Below are positions 35,718 through 44,696 of a DNA stretch of 64,000 nucleotides, piece after piece (the stretch's first letter is position 1; the number at the start of each line of letters is the position of its first letter). The stretch is taken from positions 124,001 to 188,000 of the forward strand of contig NZ_JABMCF010000035.1 in NCBI RefSeq assembly GCF_013359815.1, given 5' to 3'. The position numbers were made by a program, and so were the translations under genes. Source of the stretch: Curtobacterium flaccumfaciens (GTDB lineage Bacteria > Actinomycetota > Actinomycetes > Actinomycetales > Microbacteriaceae). The notes under the pieces are model-generated. The model made no database searches. It was not told the DNA's origin and saw only the letters and a program-made list of their open reading frames with translations.

Positions 35718-36836
35718 GTGAGCGAAGTCGAGATCGGTGCAGGCAAGCGCGGACGTCGGGCGTACGCGTTCGACGACATCGCGGTGGTCCCCTCCAGGCG
35801 GACGCGTGACCCGCGCGACGTCAGCGTGCAGTGGTCGATCGACGCGTTCACGTTCGCGTCGCCGATCCTGTCGGCGCCGATGGACTCCGTGTCCTCGCCG
35901 GCGACGGTCATCCAGATGGGCAAGCTCGGCATCCTCGGTGTGCTCGACCTCGAAGGTCTGTGGACCCGCTACGAGGACCCGACCCCGTACTACGACGAGA
36001 TCAAGTCGCTCACCGACGGCAACGTCACGAAGCGCATGCAGGAGATCTACTCCGAGCCGATCAAGGCCGAGCTGATCACCGCACGCCTTGCCGAGATCCG
36101 GGCAGCCGGGGTACCGGTCGCCGGTTCGCTCAGCCCGCAGCGCACCCAGGAGTTCTCGAAGACGGTCGTCGACGCCGGTGTCGACCTGTTCGTCATCCGC
36201 GGCACCACGGTCTCCGCCGAGCACGTCTCCCAGACCGAGGAACCCCTCAACCTCAAGAAGTTCATCTACGAGCTCGACGTCCCGGTGATCGTGGGCGGTG
36301 CCTCGACGTACACGTCGGCGCTGCACCTCATGCGCACCGGTGCCGCCGGTGTGCTCGTCGGCTTCGGCGGCGGCGCAGCGTCGACCACCCGCGCCGCGCT
36401 CGGCATCCACGCCCCGATGGCCACCGCCGTCGCGGACGTCGCCGGTGCCCGTCGCGACTACCTCGACGAGTCGGGCGGCCGGTACGTGCACGTCATCGCC
36501 GACGGCGGGCTCGACACCGCGGGCGACATCGTCAAGGCCATCGCCGTGGGCGCCGACGCCGTCATGCTCGGCACCGCGCTCGCCCGCGCGACCGAGGCCC
36601 CGGGGGGCGGCTACCACTGGGGTGCCGAGGCGCACCACCCCGAGCTACCGCGCGGCCGCCGGGTCGAGGTGGGCACGATCGCCCCGCTCGAGAACGTCCT
36701 GAACGGTCCGACGCCGACCCACGACGGCCGCGCCAACCTGGTCGGTGCGCTCCGCCGCTCGATGGCGACGACGGGATACTCCGACGCCAAGGAGTTCCAG
36801 CGAGTAGAAGTGGTCGTGGCGCCGTACCACCAGTGA
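35718..36836 (+). CDS. guaB3: GuaB3-type IMP dehydrogenase-related protein
   Basis: A 372-residue IMP-dehydrogenase-like TIM barrel without CBS domains, the size of actinobacterial GuaB3 proteins. Barrel motifs are present (FDDIAVVPSRRTRDP, SAPMDSVSSPATVIQMG, IADGGLDTAGDIVKAIAVGADAVMLG in part). The loop that carries the catalytic Cys in GuaB (GxGSxCxT) reads GFGGGAASTTR here, with no Cys, so normal IMP oxidation is not expected. GuaB3 has no settled function. It lies between guaB and guaA on the map. Confidence 0.9.
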   Translation: MSEVEIGAGKRGRRAYAFDDIAVVPSRRTRDPRDVSVQWSIDAFTFASPILSAPMDSVSSPATVIQMGKLGILGVLDLEGLWTRYEDPTPYYDEIKSLTDGNVTKRMQEIYSEPIKAELITARLAEIRAAGVPVAGSLSPQRTQEFSKTVVDAGVDLFVIRGTTVSAEHVSQTEEPLNLKKFIYELDVPVIVGGASTYTSALHLMRTGAAGVLVGFGGGAASTTRAALGIHAPMATAVADVAGARRDYLDESGGRYVHVIADGGLDTAGDIVKAIAVGADAVMLGTALARATEAPGGGYHWGAEAHHPELPRGRRVEVGTIAPLENVLNGPTPTHDGRANLVGALRRSMATTGYSDAKEFQRVEVVVAPYHQ

Positions 36837-36898
36837 CGGTGGCACCCGGGCACGAACGCGGGTGACGCCACGGCGCCGACCGTGACCCGGAGGCGACG

Positions 36899-38785
36899 AT
36901 GGCCAAGTCCAGCACGACGAAGCAGACCAGCACGGCCGGACGTCCGCGTGACGTCGCGCCCGGCGTGGGGTTCGACCCCGCGGCGAAGCTCGGCCCGGAC
37001 GAACGTGCGGCCGCGATCGAGACGCTGAAGACCAAGGAGCTCGACGTCCTGGTCATCGGCGGCGGGATCGTCGGTGCGGGCAGTGCGCTCGACGCCGTGA
37101 CCCGCGGCCTGAGCGTCGGCATCGTCGAGGCCCGCGACTGGGGCTCGGGGACGTCGAGCCGGTCGTCCAAGCTCGTGCACGGCGGCATCCGCTACCTCGA
37201 GCAGCTCAACTTCGCCCTCGTCCGCGAGGCCCTCATCGAGCGTGGCCTGCTGCTCCAGCGCATCGCCCCGCACCTGGTGAAGCCCGTGCGCTTCCTCTAC
37301 CCGCTCAACCACCGGGTCTGGGAGCGCTTCTACATCGGCATCGGCATGGCGATGTACGACGTGTTCAGCTGGTCCGGCGGCCGTCCGCCCGGCGTCCCGC
37401 ACCACCGGCACCTCAGCCGGAAGCAGGTGCTCAGGAACATGCCCGGGCTCAAGAAGGACGCCTTCGTCGGCGGCATGACGTACTACGACGCCCAGGTCGA
37501 CGACGCCCGCTACGTCGCGTCGCTCGTGCGCACCGCGGCCTCGTACGGCGCCGAGGCAGCGAGTCGCGTCCGCATCGAGGGGTTCATCAAGGTCGGGGAG
37601 CGCGTGGTCGGCGCGCAGGCCCACGACATCCAGACCGGTGAACGGTTCGAGATCCGCGCGAAGCAGGTCGTCAACGCCACCGGGGTCTGGACCGACGACA
37701 CCCAGGCGATGATCGGCACCCGCGGACAGTTCAAGGTGCGGGCGTCGAAGGGCGTCCACCTCGTCATCCCCCGTGACCGGTTCCAGTCGAACACGGGCAT
37801 GATCCTGCGCACCGAGAAGAGCGTGCTCTTCGTCATCCCGTGGGGCCGGCACTGGCTCGTCGGCACGACCGACACCGACTGGTACCTCGACAAGGCGCAC
37901 CCGGCAGCGACCGCGGCGGACATCGACTACATCCTCGAGCACGTCAACAAGGTGCTCGCCGTCCCGCTCACCCGCGAGGACGTCGAGGGCGTCTACGCCG
38001 GCCTCCGCCCGCTGCTGGCGGGGGAGTCCGACCAGACCTCGCAGCTCAGCCGCGAGCACGTCGTCGCGCACACCGTGCCCGGGCTCGTCGTGGTCGCCGG
38101 CGGCAAGTGGACGACGTACCGCGTGATGGGCAAGGACGCCATCGACGAGGCCGTCGCGGCCATGGACGGCAGGATCCCCGAGTCGACGACCGAGGACATC
38201 CCGCTCCTCGGCGCCGAGGGGTACCCCGCCGCGTGGAACCGACGCGCCCGCACCGCACGGAGCTTCAACGTGCACAAGGTCCGCATCGAGCACCTGCTCA
38301 ACCGCTACGGGACCCTCGCGACCGAGGTGCTGCAGCTCGTCGAGCAGGACCCGGCACTCGCCGAACCGCTGCCGGGGGCCGACGACTACATCGGCGCCGA
38401 GGTCGTCTACGCCGCCTCGCACGAGGGCGCCCTGCACCTGGAGGACGTCCTCGCCCGCCGCACCCGCATCTCCATCGAGGCCTGGGACCGCGGCGAGTCA
38501 GCAGCGCCCGTCGCCGCGAAGCTCATGGCGGACGTGCTCGGCTGGGACCAGGAGACGACCGAGCACGAGGTCGCGAACTACCTGAAGCGCGTCGCCGCCG
38601 AGCGGGAGTCGCAGCTGCAGCCCGACGACGAGAGCGCGGACCGCGTGCGGCTCGAAGCCCCGGACATCGCGTTCGGCTTCGACGAGGACGACGTGGTCGT
38701 GGGCGGCGGTCGCTCGGACGGCGCCGAGGGCGCGAAGGCGTCCGACGAGCAGGTGGTGGGGGAGAAGACGAGCGAGCCGGAGTAG
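36899..38785 (+). CDS. glpD: Glycerol-3-phosphate dehydrogenase, FAD-dependent
   Basis: GlpD oxidises glycerol-3-phosphate to dihydroxyacetone phosphate at the membrane and feeds electrons to quinone. The 628-residue product has the FAD motif DVLVIGGGIVGAG, the SSRSSKLVHGGIRYLE signature, NATGVWTDDTQ, RPLLAG and the C-terminal GlpD domain with RYG.LATEVL. The N-terminal 40 residues and a 60-residue acidic/Gly C-terminal tail go beyond the usual length. CGGAGG lies five bases before the ATG. The glycerophosphodiesterase at 46.7 kb could supply its substrate. Confidence 0.95.
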   Translation: MAKSSTTKQTSTAGRPRDVAPGVGFDPAAKLGPDERAAAIETLKTKELDVLVIGGGIVGAGSALDAVTRGLSVGIVEARDWGSGTSSRSSKLVHGGIRYLEQLNFALVREALIERGLLLQRIAPHLVKPVRFLYPLNHRVWERFYIGIGMAMYDVFSWSGGRPPGVPHHRHLSRKQVLRNMPGLKKDAFVGGMTYYDAQVDDARYVASLVRTAASYGAEAASRVRIEGFIKVGERVVGAQAHDIQTGERFEIRAKQVVNATGVWTDDTQAMIGTRGQFKVRASKGVHLVIPRDRFQSNTGMILRTEKSVLFVIPWGRHWLVGTTDTDWYLDKAHPAATAADIDYILEHVNKVLAVPLTREDVEGVYAGLRPLLAGESDQTSQLSREHVVAHTVPGLVVVAGGKWTTYRVMGKDAIDEAVAAMDGRIPESTTEDIPLLGAEGYPAAWNRRARTARSFNVHKVRIEHLLNRYGTLATEVLQLVEQDPALAEPLPGADDYIGAEVVYAASHEGALHLEDVLARRTRISIEAWDRGESAAPVAAKLMADVLGWDQETTEHEVANYLKRVAAERESQLQPDDESADRVRLEAPDIAFGFDEDDVVVGGGRSDGAEGAKASDEQVVGEKTSEPE

Positions 38786-38825
38786 GACCGACCCCGGGTC
38801 GGACGCGACCGGCGTCGATACGGGT

Positions 38826-38864
38826 GTCGCGCCTCCAGGCTGACGAACGGACTGGAGGCGCGAC
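38826..38864. terminator. Bidirectional hairpin after glpD
   Basis: GTCGCGCCTCCAG (38826-38838) pairs perfectly with CTGGAGGCGCGAC (38852-38864). The arms are two inverted copies of the dispersed CTGGAGGCGCG motif, here acting as a terminator between convergent genes. Confidence 0.75.
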
Positions 38865-38873
38865 CTGCGTCCG

Positions 38874-39377
38874 TCAGGCGACCTGCGGTCCCGACGTGGC
38901 CCGGAGGGCGCGTCGCCGCTCGCCGAACACGATCACCACCGGGATCGCGACCAACGCGATCAGGCTCGTGGCGTACAGGACGCCGGCCCAGGCGGTGTGG
39001 GCGCCGCCGCTGACCCCGTAGCCGTCGGCGACGTCCATGCCGAGTTGGAAGCCGGCGACGAAGAACGGGACCGCACCCGCCGCGATGATCCCGAGCATCC
39101 AGGCGACGACGAAGTGCGGTTCCACGCGCCGCCAGAGCGTCACCGTCGCGACCACGAGCGCCAGCGCGACACCGATCGCCGCGGTGACGAGGACGGCGAC
39201 GACGTCACCGCGGACGTCGAACCCCTGCCCCTCGAGGTGCGCGTGGATCGCGTCCAGCGAGGTGCCCGGCACCGCCGCGAGCGGATCCAGCACGAGTTGC
39301 TGCACCGCGAGCAAGGCCGCGTACAGCGTCACGACCAGCACCCCGACGACGGCCACGACGATCCGTGTTCTCCCCAT
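38874..39377 (-). CDS. Four-helix membrane protein of unknown function
   Basis: No family is recognised. The 167-residue product has four hydrophobic segments (about 6-27, 55-80, 90-112, 125-147) with a periplasmic stretch after the first helix, and ends in a basic cytoplasmic tail (GERRRALRATSGPQVA). The ATG at 39377 is supported by a TACTGT -10 box seven bases upstream on the minus strand. It stands alone, divergent from the antiporter genes. Confidence 0.7.
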   Translation of the reverse strand: MGRTRIVVAVVGVLVVTLYAALLAVQQLVLDPLAAVPGTSLDAIHAHLEGQGFDVRGDVVAVLVTAAIGVALALVVATVTLWRRVEPHFVVAWMLGIIAAGAVPFFVAGFQLGMDVADGYGVSGGAHTAWAGVLYATSLIALVAIPVVIVFGERRRALRATSGPQVA

Positions 39378-39384
39378 CCACAGA

Positions 39385-39390
39385 ACAGTA
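39385..39390 (-). promoter_or_regulatory. -10 box (TACTGT) of the four-helix protein gene
   Basis: On the minus strand TACTGT ends seven bases before the ATG at 39377. Confidence 0.45.
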
Positions 39391-39452
39391 GCGGGAGGAA
39401 TGCGCGGGGTCACCGGGTGGTTAGCATGGGGGTACTCGAAGAGGGAGCCATC

Positions 39453-39983
39453 ATGGTCGACGTCCATCGCGTCAAACTCCCCGGAGTCGGCGTGCTGCAC
39501 AGCTTCTACACCGACGACGGTGGCAAGTGCGGTGTCATCACGCACCGGTCGGGGCACTCCGACCTCATCTCGTTCGCCGACGTCTCCGACGGCGCGGACA
39601 AGTCCGAGAAGGTCTCGCTGCGTCTCAGCGAGGACGAAGCGCACACGCTCGCCGAACTCCTCGGCGGCACCCGGATCACCGAGGGCCTCGACAAGCTCGA
39701 CGAGATCCCTGGATTGTCCATCGACTGGTTCTCCGTCGACTACGACGACGCCATCGCGGGCAAGCCCCTCGGCGACCTGCACGACTCGGGCTTCATCGGC
39801 CTGACCGTCGTCGCCGTGGTCCGGGGCGACAGCGCCAACCCGGCGCCCTCGTCGGACTTCGTCGTCTTCCCCGGAGACACGATCGTCGTCGCCGGATCCC
39901 CCGAGAAGGTCGCCAAGGCGTTCTCCTTCTACCGCAGCGGAGAGCTTGCGGCCGCCTCGGCCGAGGCCCCGCGGAAGAGCTAG
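39453..39983 (+). CDS. K+/H+ antiporter regulatory subunit (KhtT-like, TrkA-C domain)
   Basis: A 176-residue cytoplasmic protein. The C-terminal part (about 85-165) is a TrkA-C/RCK_C domain (AGKPLGDLHDSGFIGLTVVAVVRGD, DFVVFPGDTIVVAGSPEKV, quoted in part) that in potassium transporters binds small ligands. The first 80 residues resemble the N-terminal part of Bacillus KhtT. It is three bases ahead of a CPA2 antiporter gene, the KhtT-KhtU arrangement. GAGGGA six bases before the ATG supports the start; an ATG at 39426 has none. Confidence 0.85.
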   Translation: MVDVHRVKLPGVGVLHSFYTDDGGKCGVITHRSGHSDLISFADVSDGADKSEKVSLRLSEDEAHTLAELLGGTRITEGLDKLDEIPGLSIDWFSVDYDDAIAGKPLGDLHDSGFIGLTVVAVVRGDSANPAPSSDFVVFPGDTIVVAGSPEKVAKAFSFYRSGELAAASAEAPRKS

Positions 39984-39986
39984 CGC

Positions 39987-41438
39987 ATGCACCTGGGTGG
40001 TGAGCTGCTCACCATCGGTGTGCTCTTCGTCATCGCCTACGTCCTGGGCCGGCTCGGCAAGACCATCGGTCTGCCGGCCATCCCGATCTACATGGTGGTC
40101 GGACTCGTCGCGAGTCCGAACACCCCGTGGTTCGGGCTGAGCGTCGAGTCCCACACGATCGAGCTCATCGCGACGTTCGGGCTCATCCTGCTGCTGTTCA
40201 ACCTCGGGCTCGAGTTCGACCAAGAGGAGTTCTACGGCAACGCCGGCAAGCTCCTGGTGTCCGGCGGCACCTACGTCGTCATCAACATGGGCGTGGGGTT
40301 CGCCTTCGGGTTCTCGCTCGGTTGGGGCACCCGCGAAGCCCTGATCATCGCCGGCATGACGGCGACGTCCTCGAGCGCCATCGTGACGAAGCTCCTCATC
40401 GAGCTCCGGCGCCTGGCGAACGACGAGACCCCGATGATCCTCGGCGTCACCGTGATCGAGGACGTCTTCATCGCCGTCTACCTGGCGATCGTCTCGGTCG
40501 TGCTGTCCGGCGACACCAACGTCTGGGCCGTCGTCGGCAAGCTGGCACTGGCGTTCGGGTTCCTCATCGTGATGTTCACGCTCGCGCGCTTCGCGGGCAA
40601 GTGGGTCTCGAAGATCTTCGCCACCCGTGACGACGAGCTGTTCACGGTGCTGTTCTTCGGACTCGCGGTCATGTTCGGTGGCATCGGCGATCTGCTCGGC
40701 GTGACCGACGCCATCGGTGCCTTCGTCATCGGCCTGCTCTGCGGAGCGACCCGGTACCGCGATCGCATCGAACAGCTCGCCCTGCCGATGCGCGACGTCT
40801 TCGCCGCGTTCTTCTTCGTGAACTTCGGGCTCAGCCTCGACCTGTCGACCTTCGGCGAGGTGCTCTGGCCCGTCCTCGGCGCCATCGGCATGACGGTCGT
40901 GCTCAACGCGGTCGCCGGCCAGATCGTCGCGCGCATGAACGGCTTCAACGTCCAGCAGGGCATCAACACCGCCGTCATCCTGGTGAACCGTGGCGAGTTC
41001 GCGCTGATCCTCGCGACGCTGTCGGCCGCCGCCGGGCTGGAGGCGCGGATCACCGCCTTCGCGGGCCTCTACGTCCTCTGCATGGCCGTCCTCGGGCCGC
41101 TGCTCGCGGTGAACTCGGACCGGATCGGCCGCCTCGTGGTGCGCCCGGGCCGGCTCATCCGCCTGCGCGGACGCCTGGGCGGTCGACGTGCCGTCGCCGC
41201 CGCAGCCGCTGCCGAGAGCGCCGAAGCGGCCGAGGCCGAGGCGGACGCCACCGCCGCGGCGCGGAAGGCCGAGCGGGACCGCCAGTTCGCCGAGGAGTTC
41301 GCGCTCGTCGAGGCGGCTGGCAGGGACGAGCGAGACAATGAGGGGTCCGAGCCGACGTCCGCACCCGTGACGTCGCCGGTCGAGATCCCCGCCGAGCGCC
41401 CCGAGCGCCCGGTCCGACAGCGCGATCCGGAGTACTGA
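39987..41438 (+). CDS. CPA2-family cation:proton antiporter (KhtU-like)
   Basis: A 483-residue membrane protein with about 12-13 helices and CPA2 motifs: FGLILLLFNLGLEFD, MTATSSSAIVTKLL, TDAIGAFVIGLLCG and FFFVNFGLSLD. It lacks the C-terminal NAD-binding TrkA-N domain of KefB/C, consistent with regulation by the separate KhtT-like subunit just upstream. After residue 400 there is a cytoplasmic Ala/Glu-rich coiled tail and an acidic/Pro end. KhtTU-type antiporters export potassium in exchange for protons. Confidence 0.9.
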   Translation: MHLGGELLTIGVLFVIAYVLGRLGKTIGLPAIPIYMVVGLVASPNTPWFGLSVESHTIELIATFGLILLLFNLGLEFDQEEFYGNAGKLLVSGGTYVVINMGVGFAFGFSLGWGTREALIIAGMTATSSSAIVTKLLIELRRLANDETPMILGVTVIEDVFIAVYLAIVSVVLSGDTNVWAVVGKLALAFGFLIVMFTLARFAGKWVSKIFATRDDELFTVLFFGLAVMFGGIGDLLGVTDAIGAFVIGLLCGATRYRDRIEQLALPMRDVFAAFFFVNFGLSLDLSTFGEVLWPVLGAIGMTVVLNAVAGQIVARMNGFNVQQGINTAVILVNRGEFALILATLSAAAGLEARITAFAGLYVLCMAVLGPLLAVNSDRIGRLVVRPGRLIRLRGRLGGRRAVAAAAAAESAEAAEAEADATAAARKAERDRQFAEEFALVEAAGRDERDNEGSEPTSAPVTSPVEIPAERPERPVRQRDPEY

Positions 41439-41443
41439 TACAG

Positions 41444-42220
41444 ATGTGGGCCGTTGCCCGACGACCGAGGTGGATCGCGCTGCTGTTGCTGGCGCTCGTG
41501 CTGGCGGCGGTGTTCGCCGGGCTGGGCAAGTGGCAGCTCGAGCGGTCGATCGCCAACGGCAAGCCCCTGCCGGCGACCACCGAGACCCGCCGCACGCTCG
41601 AGGCGGTCACCACCCCCGAGCGCCCCGTCAGCGAGAGTCTCGCCGGGCAGAAGGTCACCGTCACCGGCACCTTCGTCGCCGACGACACCACCGTCCTGAC
41701 CGGCCGCACCGGGGGTGGGAAGTACCAGACCGTCGGACACCTGGTGGACTCGGACGGTGGGGCGAGCCTCCCGGTCGTCATCGGGTGGTCCGACCAGCGG
41801 TCGGCCGCCGTCGACGGGGGCGAGCGCCTGGCGGACGGCCAGACGCTCACGATCCAGGGCCGCTACTACCCGGCGGAGTCGCCCGACCAGGACGCCTACA
41901 AGAAGGGCGAGTACTCAGCCGTCGCCCCCGCCCGGTTCGTGAACACCTGGCAGGCCTTCGACGACCGCATGTACCTCGGGTACGTGGTCGCCGACGGCAC
42001 CACTGCGAAGGCCGCCGACCTCGGCACCATCGCCGACCGGGCACCGTCGCGCGAGGTCCAGTTCGACTGGCTCAACCTCTTCTACGCGATCGAGTGGGTC
42101 GTCTTCGCCGGCTTCGCCGTGTTCCTCTGGTACCGGTTCGTGAAGGACGCCTGGGAGCGCGAGCAGGAAGAGGAGCGCGAGGTAGCCCTCGCCACCGAAG
42201 CCGACGCGCTCCGACGGTAG
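41444..42220 (+). CDS. SURF1-family protein
   Basis: A 258-residue protein with two membrane helices (about 9-27 and 212-232) flanking an extracytoplasmic domain, the plan of SURF1, which helps assemble cytochrome c oxidase haem centres. The family features WQLERS near the start, VTVTGTFVADDTTVLTGRT, VVIGWS and the C-terminal FDWLNLFYAIEWVVFAGFAVFLWYR (quoted in part) are visible. It begins five bases after the antiporter gene. Confidence 0.88.
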   Translation: MWAVARRPRWIALLLLALVLAAVFAGLGKWQLERSIANGKPLPATTETRRTLEAVTTPERPVSESLAGQKVTVTGTFVADDTTVLTGRTGGGKYQTVGHLVDSDGGASLPVVIGWSDQRSAAVDGGERLADGQTLTIQGRYYPAESPDQDAYKKGEYSAVAPARFVNTWQAFDDRMYLGYVVADGTTAKAADLGTIADRAPSREVQFDWLNLFYAIEWVVFAGFAVFLWYRFVKDAWEREQEEEREVALATEADALRR

Positions 42221-42223
42221 GAT
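42218..42223 (+). promoter_or_regulatory. -10 box (TAGGAT) of the DUF3817 gene
   Basis: TAGGAT overlaps the stop codon of surf1 and ends seven bases before the ATG at 42231. Confidence 0.5.
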
Positions 42224-42230
42224 TGCCGGC

Positions 42231-42677
42231 ATGGCCCTGACCGTCCGAACCCGTGACATCCCCAAGATCCCGGGGGCGGTGAAGTGGTACCGCGTCTCGG
42301 CGTACATCACCGGTGTGCTGCTGCTCGCCCTGGTGGTCGAGGTCATCATCAAGTACACGCCGCTGCAGCTCGAGATGCAGCTCGGCAACGGCCCGTTCTT
42401 CGTGCCCAACGGCACGGCGGGCGAAACCCCGGGCACGTTCAACCTGTCGATCGCGATCCTCATCGCCCACGGCTGGCTGTACGTGCTCTACCTCTTCACG
42501 GACTTCCGTCTGTGGAGCATCATGCGCTGGAGGCCGTCACGCTTCCTGCTCATCGCCCTCGGGGGCATCATCCCGTTCATGTCCTTCGTGGTCGAGCACC
42601 GCATGCAGCAGCGGGCCATGGACACCTACCACGAGCTGATCGCTGCCCAGCAGCGTGAGAAGGAGGCCGCTCGGTGA
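42231..42677 (+). CDS. DUF3817-type membrane protein
   Basis: A 148-residue inner-membrane protein with three hydrophobic segments (about 20-40, 72-92, 102-122) and the features of the actinobacterial DUF3817 family ([21 protein letters not shown] in part, [26 protein letters not shown]). The function is not known. It overlaps guaA by four bases (GTGA), and DUF3817 genes are commonly next to guaA. Confidence 0.85.
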   Translation: MALTVRTRDIPKIPGAVKWYRVSAYITGVLLLALVVEVIIKYTPLQLEMQLGNGPFFVPNGTAGETPGTFNLSIAILIAHGWLYVLYLFTDFRLWSIMRWRPSRFLLIALGGIIPFMSFVVEHRMQQRAMDTYHELIAAQQREKEAAR

Positions 42678-44254
42678 GCGAGACCGAACAGCGTCCCGTC
42701 CTCGTCGTCGACTTCGGGGCCCAGTACGCGCAGCTCATCGCGCGTCGGGTCCGTGAAGCGAACGTCTACAGCGAGATCGTGCCGCACTCCATCACCGCGG
42801 ACGAGGTCCGCGCCAAGGACCCGGCAGCCATCGTGCTGTCCGGTGGTCCGTCGTCCGTGTACGAAGAAGGCGCGCCGTCCCTCGACGGTGACATCCTCGA
42901 CCTCGGCGTCCCTGTGCTCGGCATCTGCTACGGCTTCCAGGCCATGGCGACCGCCCTCGGTGGCGAGGTCGCGAACACCGGTCTGCGCGAGTACGGCGCC
43001 ACCGACGTGACCCTCGCCCCCGGCACCAGCACCCTGCTCGGCGACCAGCCGGCGGACCAGGTGACCTGGATGTCACACGGCGACTCCGTGGCCAAGGCAC
43101 CGGCCGGGTTCGAGGTGCTCGCCTCGAGCGCATCGACGCCCGTCGCGGCGTTCGCGTCCGACGAGCGCAAGCTCTACGGCGTGCAGTGGCACCCCGAGGT
43201 CAAGCACTCCGTGTACGGCCAGGCCGTGCTCGAGAACTTCCTGCACCGTGCCGCGGGCCTGCCCGGCGACTGGAACTCCAGCAACGTCATCGAGGAGCAG
43301 GTCGCCCGCATCCGCGATCAGGTCGGCTCCGCGCGGGTCATCGCCGGGCTCTCCGGTGGTGTGGACTCCGCCGTCGCCGCAGCCCTGGTGCACAAGGCCG
43401 TCGGCGACCAGCTGACCTGCGTCTTCGTCGACCACGGGCTCCTGCGTGCCGACGAGCGGAAGCAGGTGGAAGAGGACTACGTCGCCTCCACCGGTGTCCG
43501 GCTCATCACGATCGACGCCGAGCAGCAGTTCCTCGACGCCCTCGCCGGCGTGAGCGACCCCGAGCAGAAGCGCAAGATCATCGGGCGCGAGTTCATCCGC
43601 ACGTTCGAGGGCGCGGCCGAGGCACTCGTGCTCGAGGCCAAGGCTTCCGACTCCGATGCCGAGGTCAAGTTCCTCGTGCAGGGCACGCTCTACCCCGACG
43701 TCGTCGAGTCCGGCGGAGGAGCAGGCACCGCCAACATCAAGTCGCACCACAACGTCGGCGGCCTGCCCGAGGACATGACGTTCGAGCTCGTCGAGCCGCT
43801 GCGCACCCTGTTCAAGGACGAGGTCCGTGCGGTCGGCCGCGAGCTCGGGCTGCCCGAGGTCATCGTCGGTCGCCAGCCGTTCCCCGGCCCGGGCCTGGGC
43901 ATCCGCATCGTCGGCGAGGTCACGAAGGAGCGGCTCGAACTGCTCCGCTCGGCCGACAAGATCGCGCGCGAAGAGCTCACCGCGGCCGGCCTCGACCAGG
44001 AGATCTGGCAGTGCCCGGTCGTGCTGCTCGCCGACGTCCGCTCCGTGGGCGTGCAGGGCGACGGCCGGACCTACGGGCACCCGATCGTGCTCCGTCCGGT
44101 CTCGTCCGAGGACGCCATGACCGCCGACTGGACGCGTCTGCCGTACGACACCCTCGCGAAGATCTCGAACCGCATCACGAACGAGGTGCCCGACGTCAAC
44201 CGGGTCGTGCTCGACGTCACGTCGAAGCCGCCGGGGACGATCGAGTGGGAGTAG
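42674..44254 (+). CDS. guaA: GMP synthase (glutamine-hydrolysing)
   Basis: GuaA aminates XMP to GMP, completing the branch begun by guaB. The 526-residue product has the class-I glutaminase ([19 protein letters not shown], the nucleophile in [15 protein letters not shown]), the ATP-pyrophosphatase loop [14 protein letters not shown] and the dimerisation domain ([26 protein letters not shown]). The length is normal. Translation is coupled to the upstream DUF3817 gene (GTGA). Confidence 0.98.
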   Translation: MSETEQRPVLVVDFGAQYAQLIARRVREANVYSEIVPHSITADEVRAKDPAAIVLSGGPSSVYEEGAPSLDGDILDLGVPVLGICYGFQAMATALGGEVANTGLREYGATDVTLAPGTSTLLGDQPADQVTWMSHGDSVAKAPAGFEVLASSASTPVAAFASDERKLYGVQWHPEVKHSVYGQAVLENFLHRAAGLPGDWNSSNVIEEQVARIRDQVGSARVIAGLSGGVDSAVAAALVHKAVGDQLTCVFVDHGLLRADERKQVEEDYVASTGVRLITIDAEQQFLDALAGVSDPEQKRKIIGREFIRTFEGAAEALVLEAKASDSDAEVKFLVQGTLYPDVVESGGGAGTANIKSHHNVGGLPEDMTFELVEPLRTLFKDEVRAVGRELGLPEVIVGRQPFPGPGLGIRIVGEVTKERLELLRSADKIAREELTAAGLDQEIWQCPVVLLADVRSVGVQGDGRTYGHPIVLRPVSSEDAMTADWTRLPYDTLAKISNRITNEVPDVNRVVLDVTSKPPGTIEWE

Positions 44255-44267
44255 GGCTCCCCTGAGT

Positions 44268-44308
44268 CACGAAGGCCCGGTACGCGTCACGCGTGCTGGG
44301 CCTTCGTG
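44268..44308 (+). terminator. Terminator after guaA
   Basis: CACGAAGGCCC (44268-44278) pairs perfectly with GGGCCTTCGTG (44298-44308), with more partial pairing inside, 14 bases after the stop. Confidence 0.82.
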
Positions 44309-44650
44309 CGTCCGTGGGCGGCGCGCGAGTCGGTGCCGGGGACGGTGCCGGAGTCGCACGAACTGCCGTCGGCCGGGACGTGTGACGGCAGTCCGCGCGA
44401 CCCGGGCGCTGCGCGTGCGGCGTGTTGGGCGACCTCGGGCGGCTGGAGTCGGGGGCGTGGGCGATGCCGGGGCTGTCGAGTGGTCACGACACCCCGCGGG
44501 CCCGACGCCGAGGGGTCACGAACTGTCGGCTGGCCCCGGCCCGGGCGACACTTCGTGACCACTCGGCGGGCGACCGGCGGGGTGTTGTGACCGCTGGGGC
44601 CGCCGCCGGGACCGCCGGCTGCCGCTCGCGCGTCCACCGGCCCGGGAACG
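44309..44650. other. Gene-free gap with overlapping inverted repeats
   Basis: I see no credible gene in these 340 bases. CGAGTGGTCACGA (44477-44489) is the perfect reverse complement of 44553-44565. The overlapping segment 44482-44497 is a 15/16 reverse complement of 44577-44592. The two pairings share a left arm and so exclude each other. The GTCACGA core also appears at 44515-44521. Confidence 0.7.
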
Positions 44651-44683
44651 ACGAAGGGCCCCGGCAGCGCCGGGGCCCTTCGT
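44651..44683 (-). terminator. Terminator of the Bax-inhibitor-1 gene
   Basis: Perfect 15-base arms (44651-44665 and 44669-44683) with a three-base loop, just downstream of the minus-strand gene ending at 44697. Confidence 0.85.
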
Positions 44684-44696
44684 GTGTGCGGTGGTA

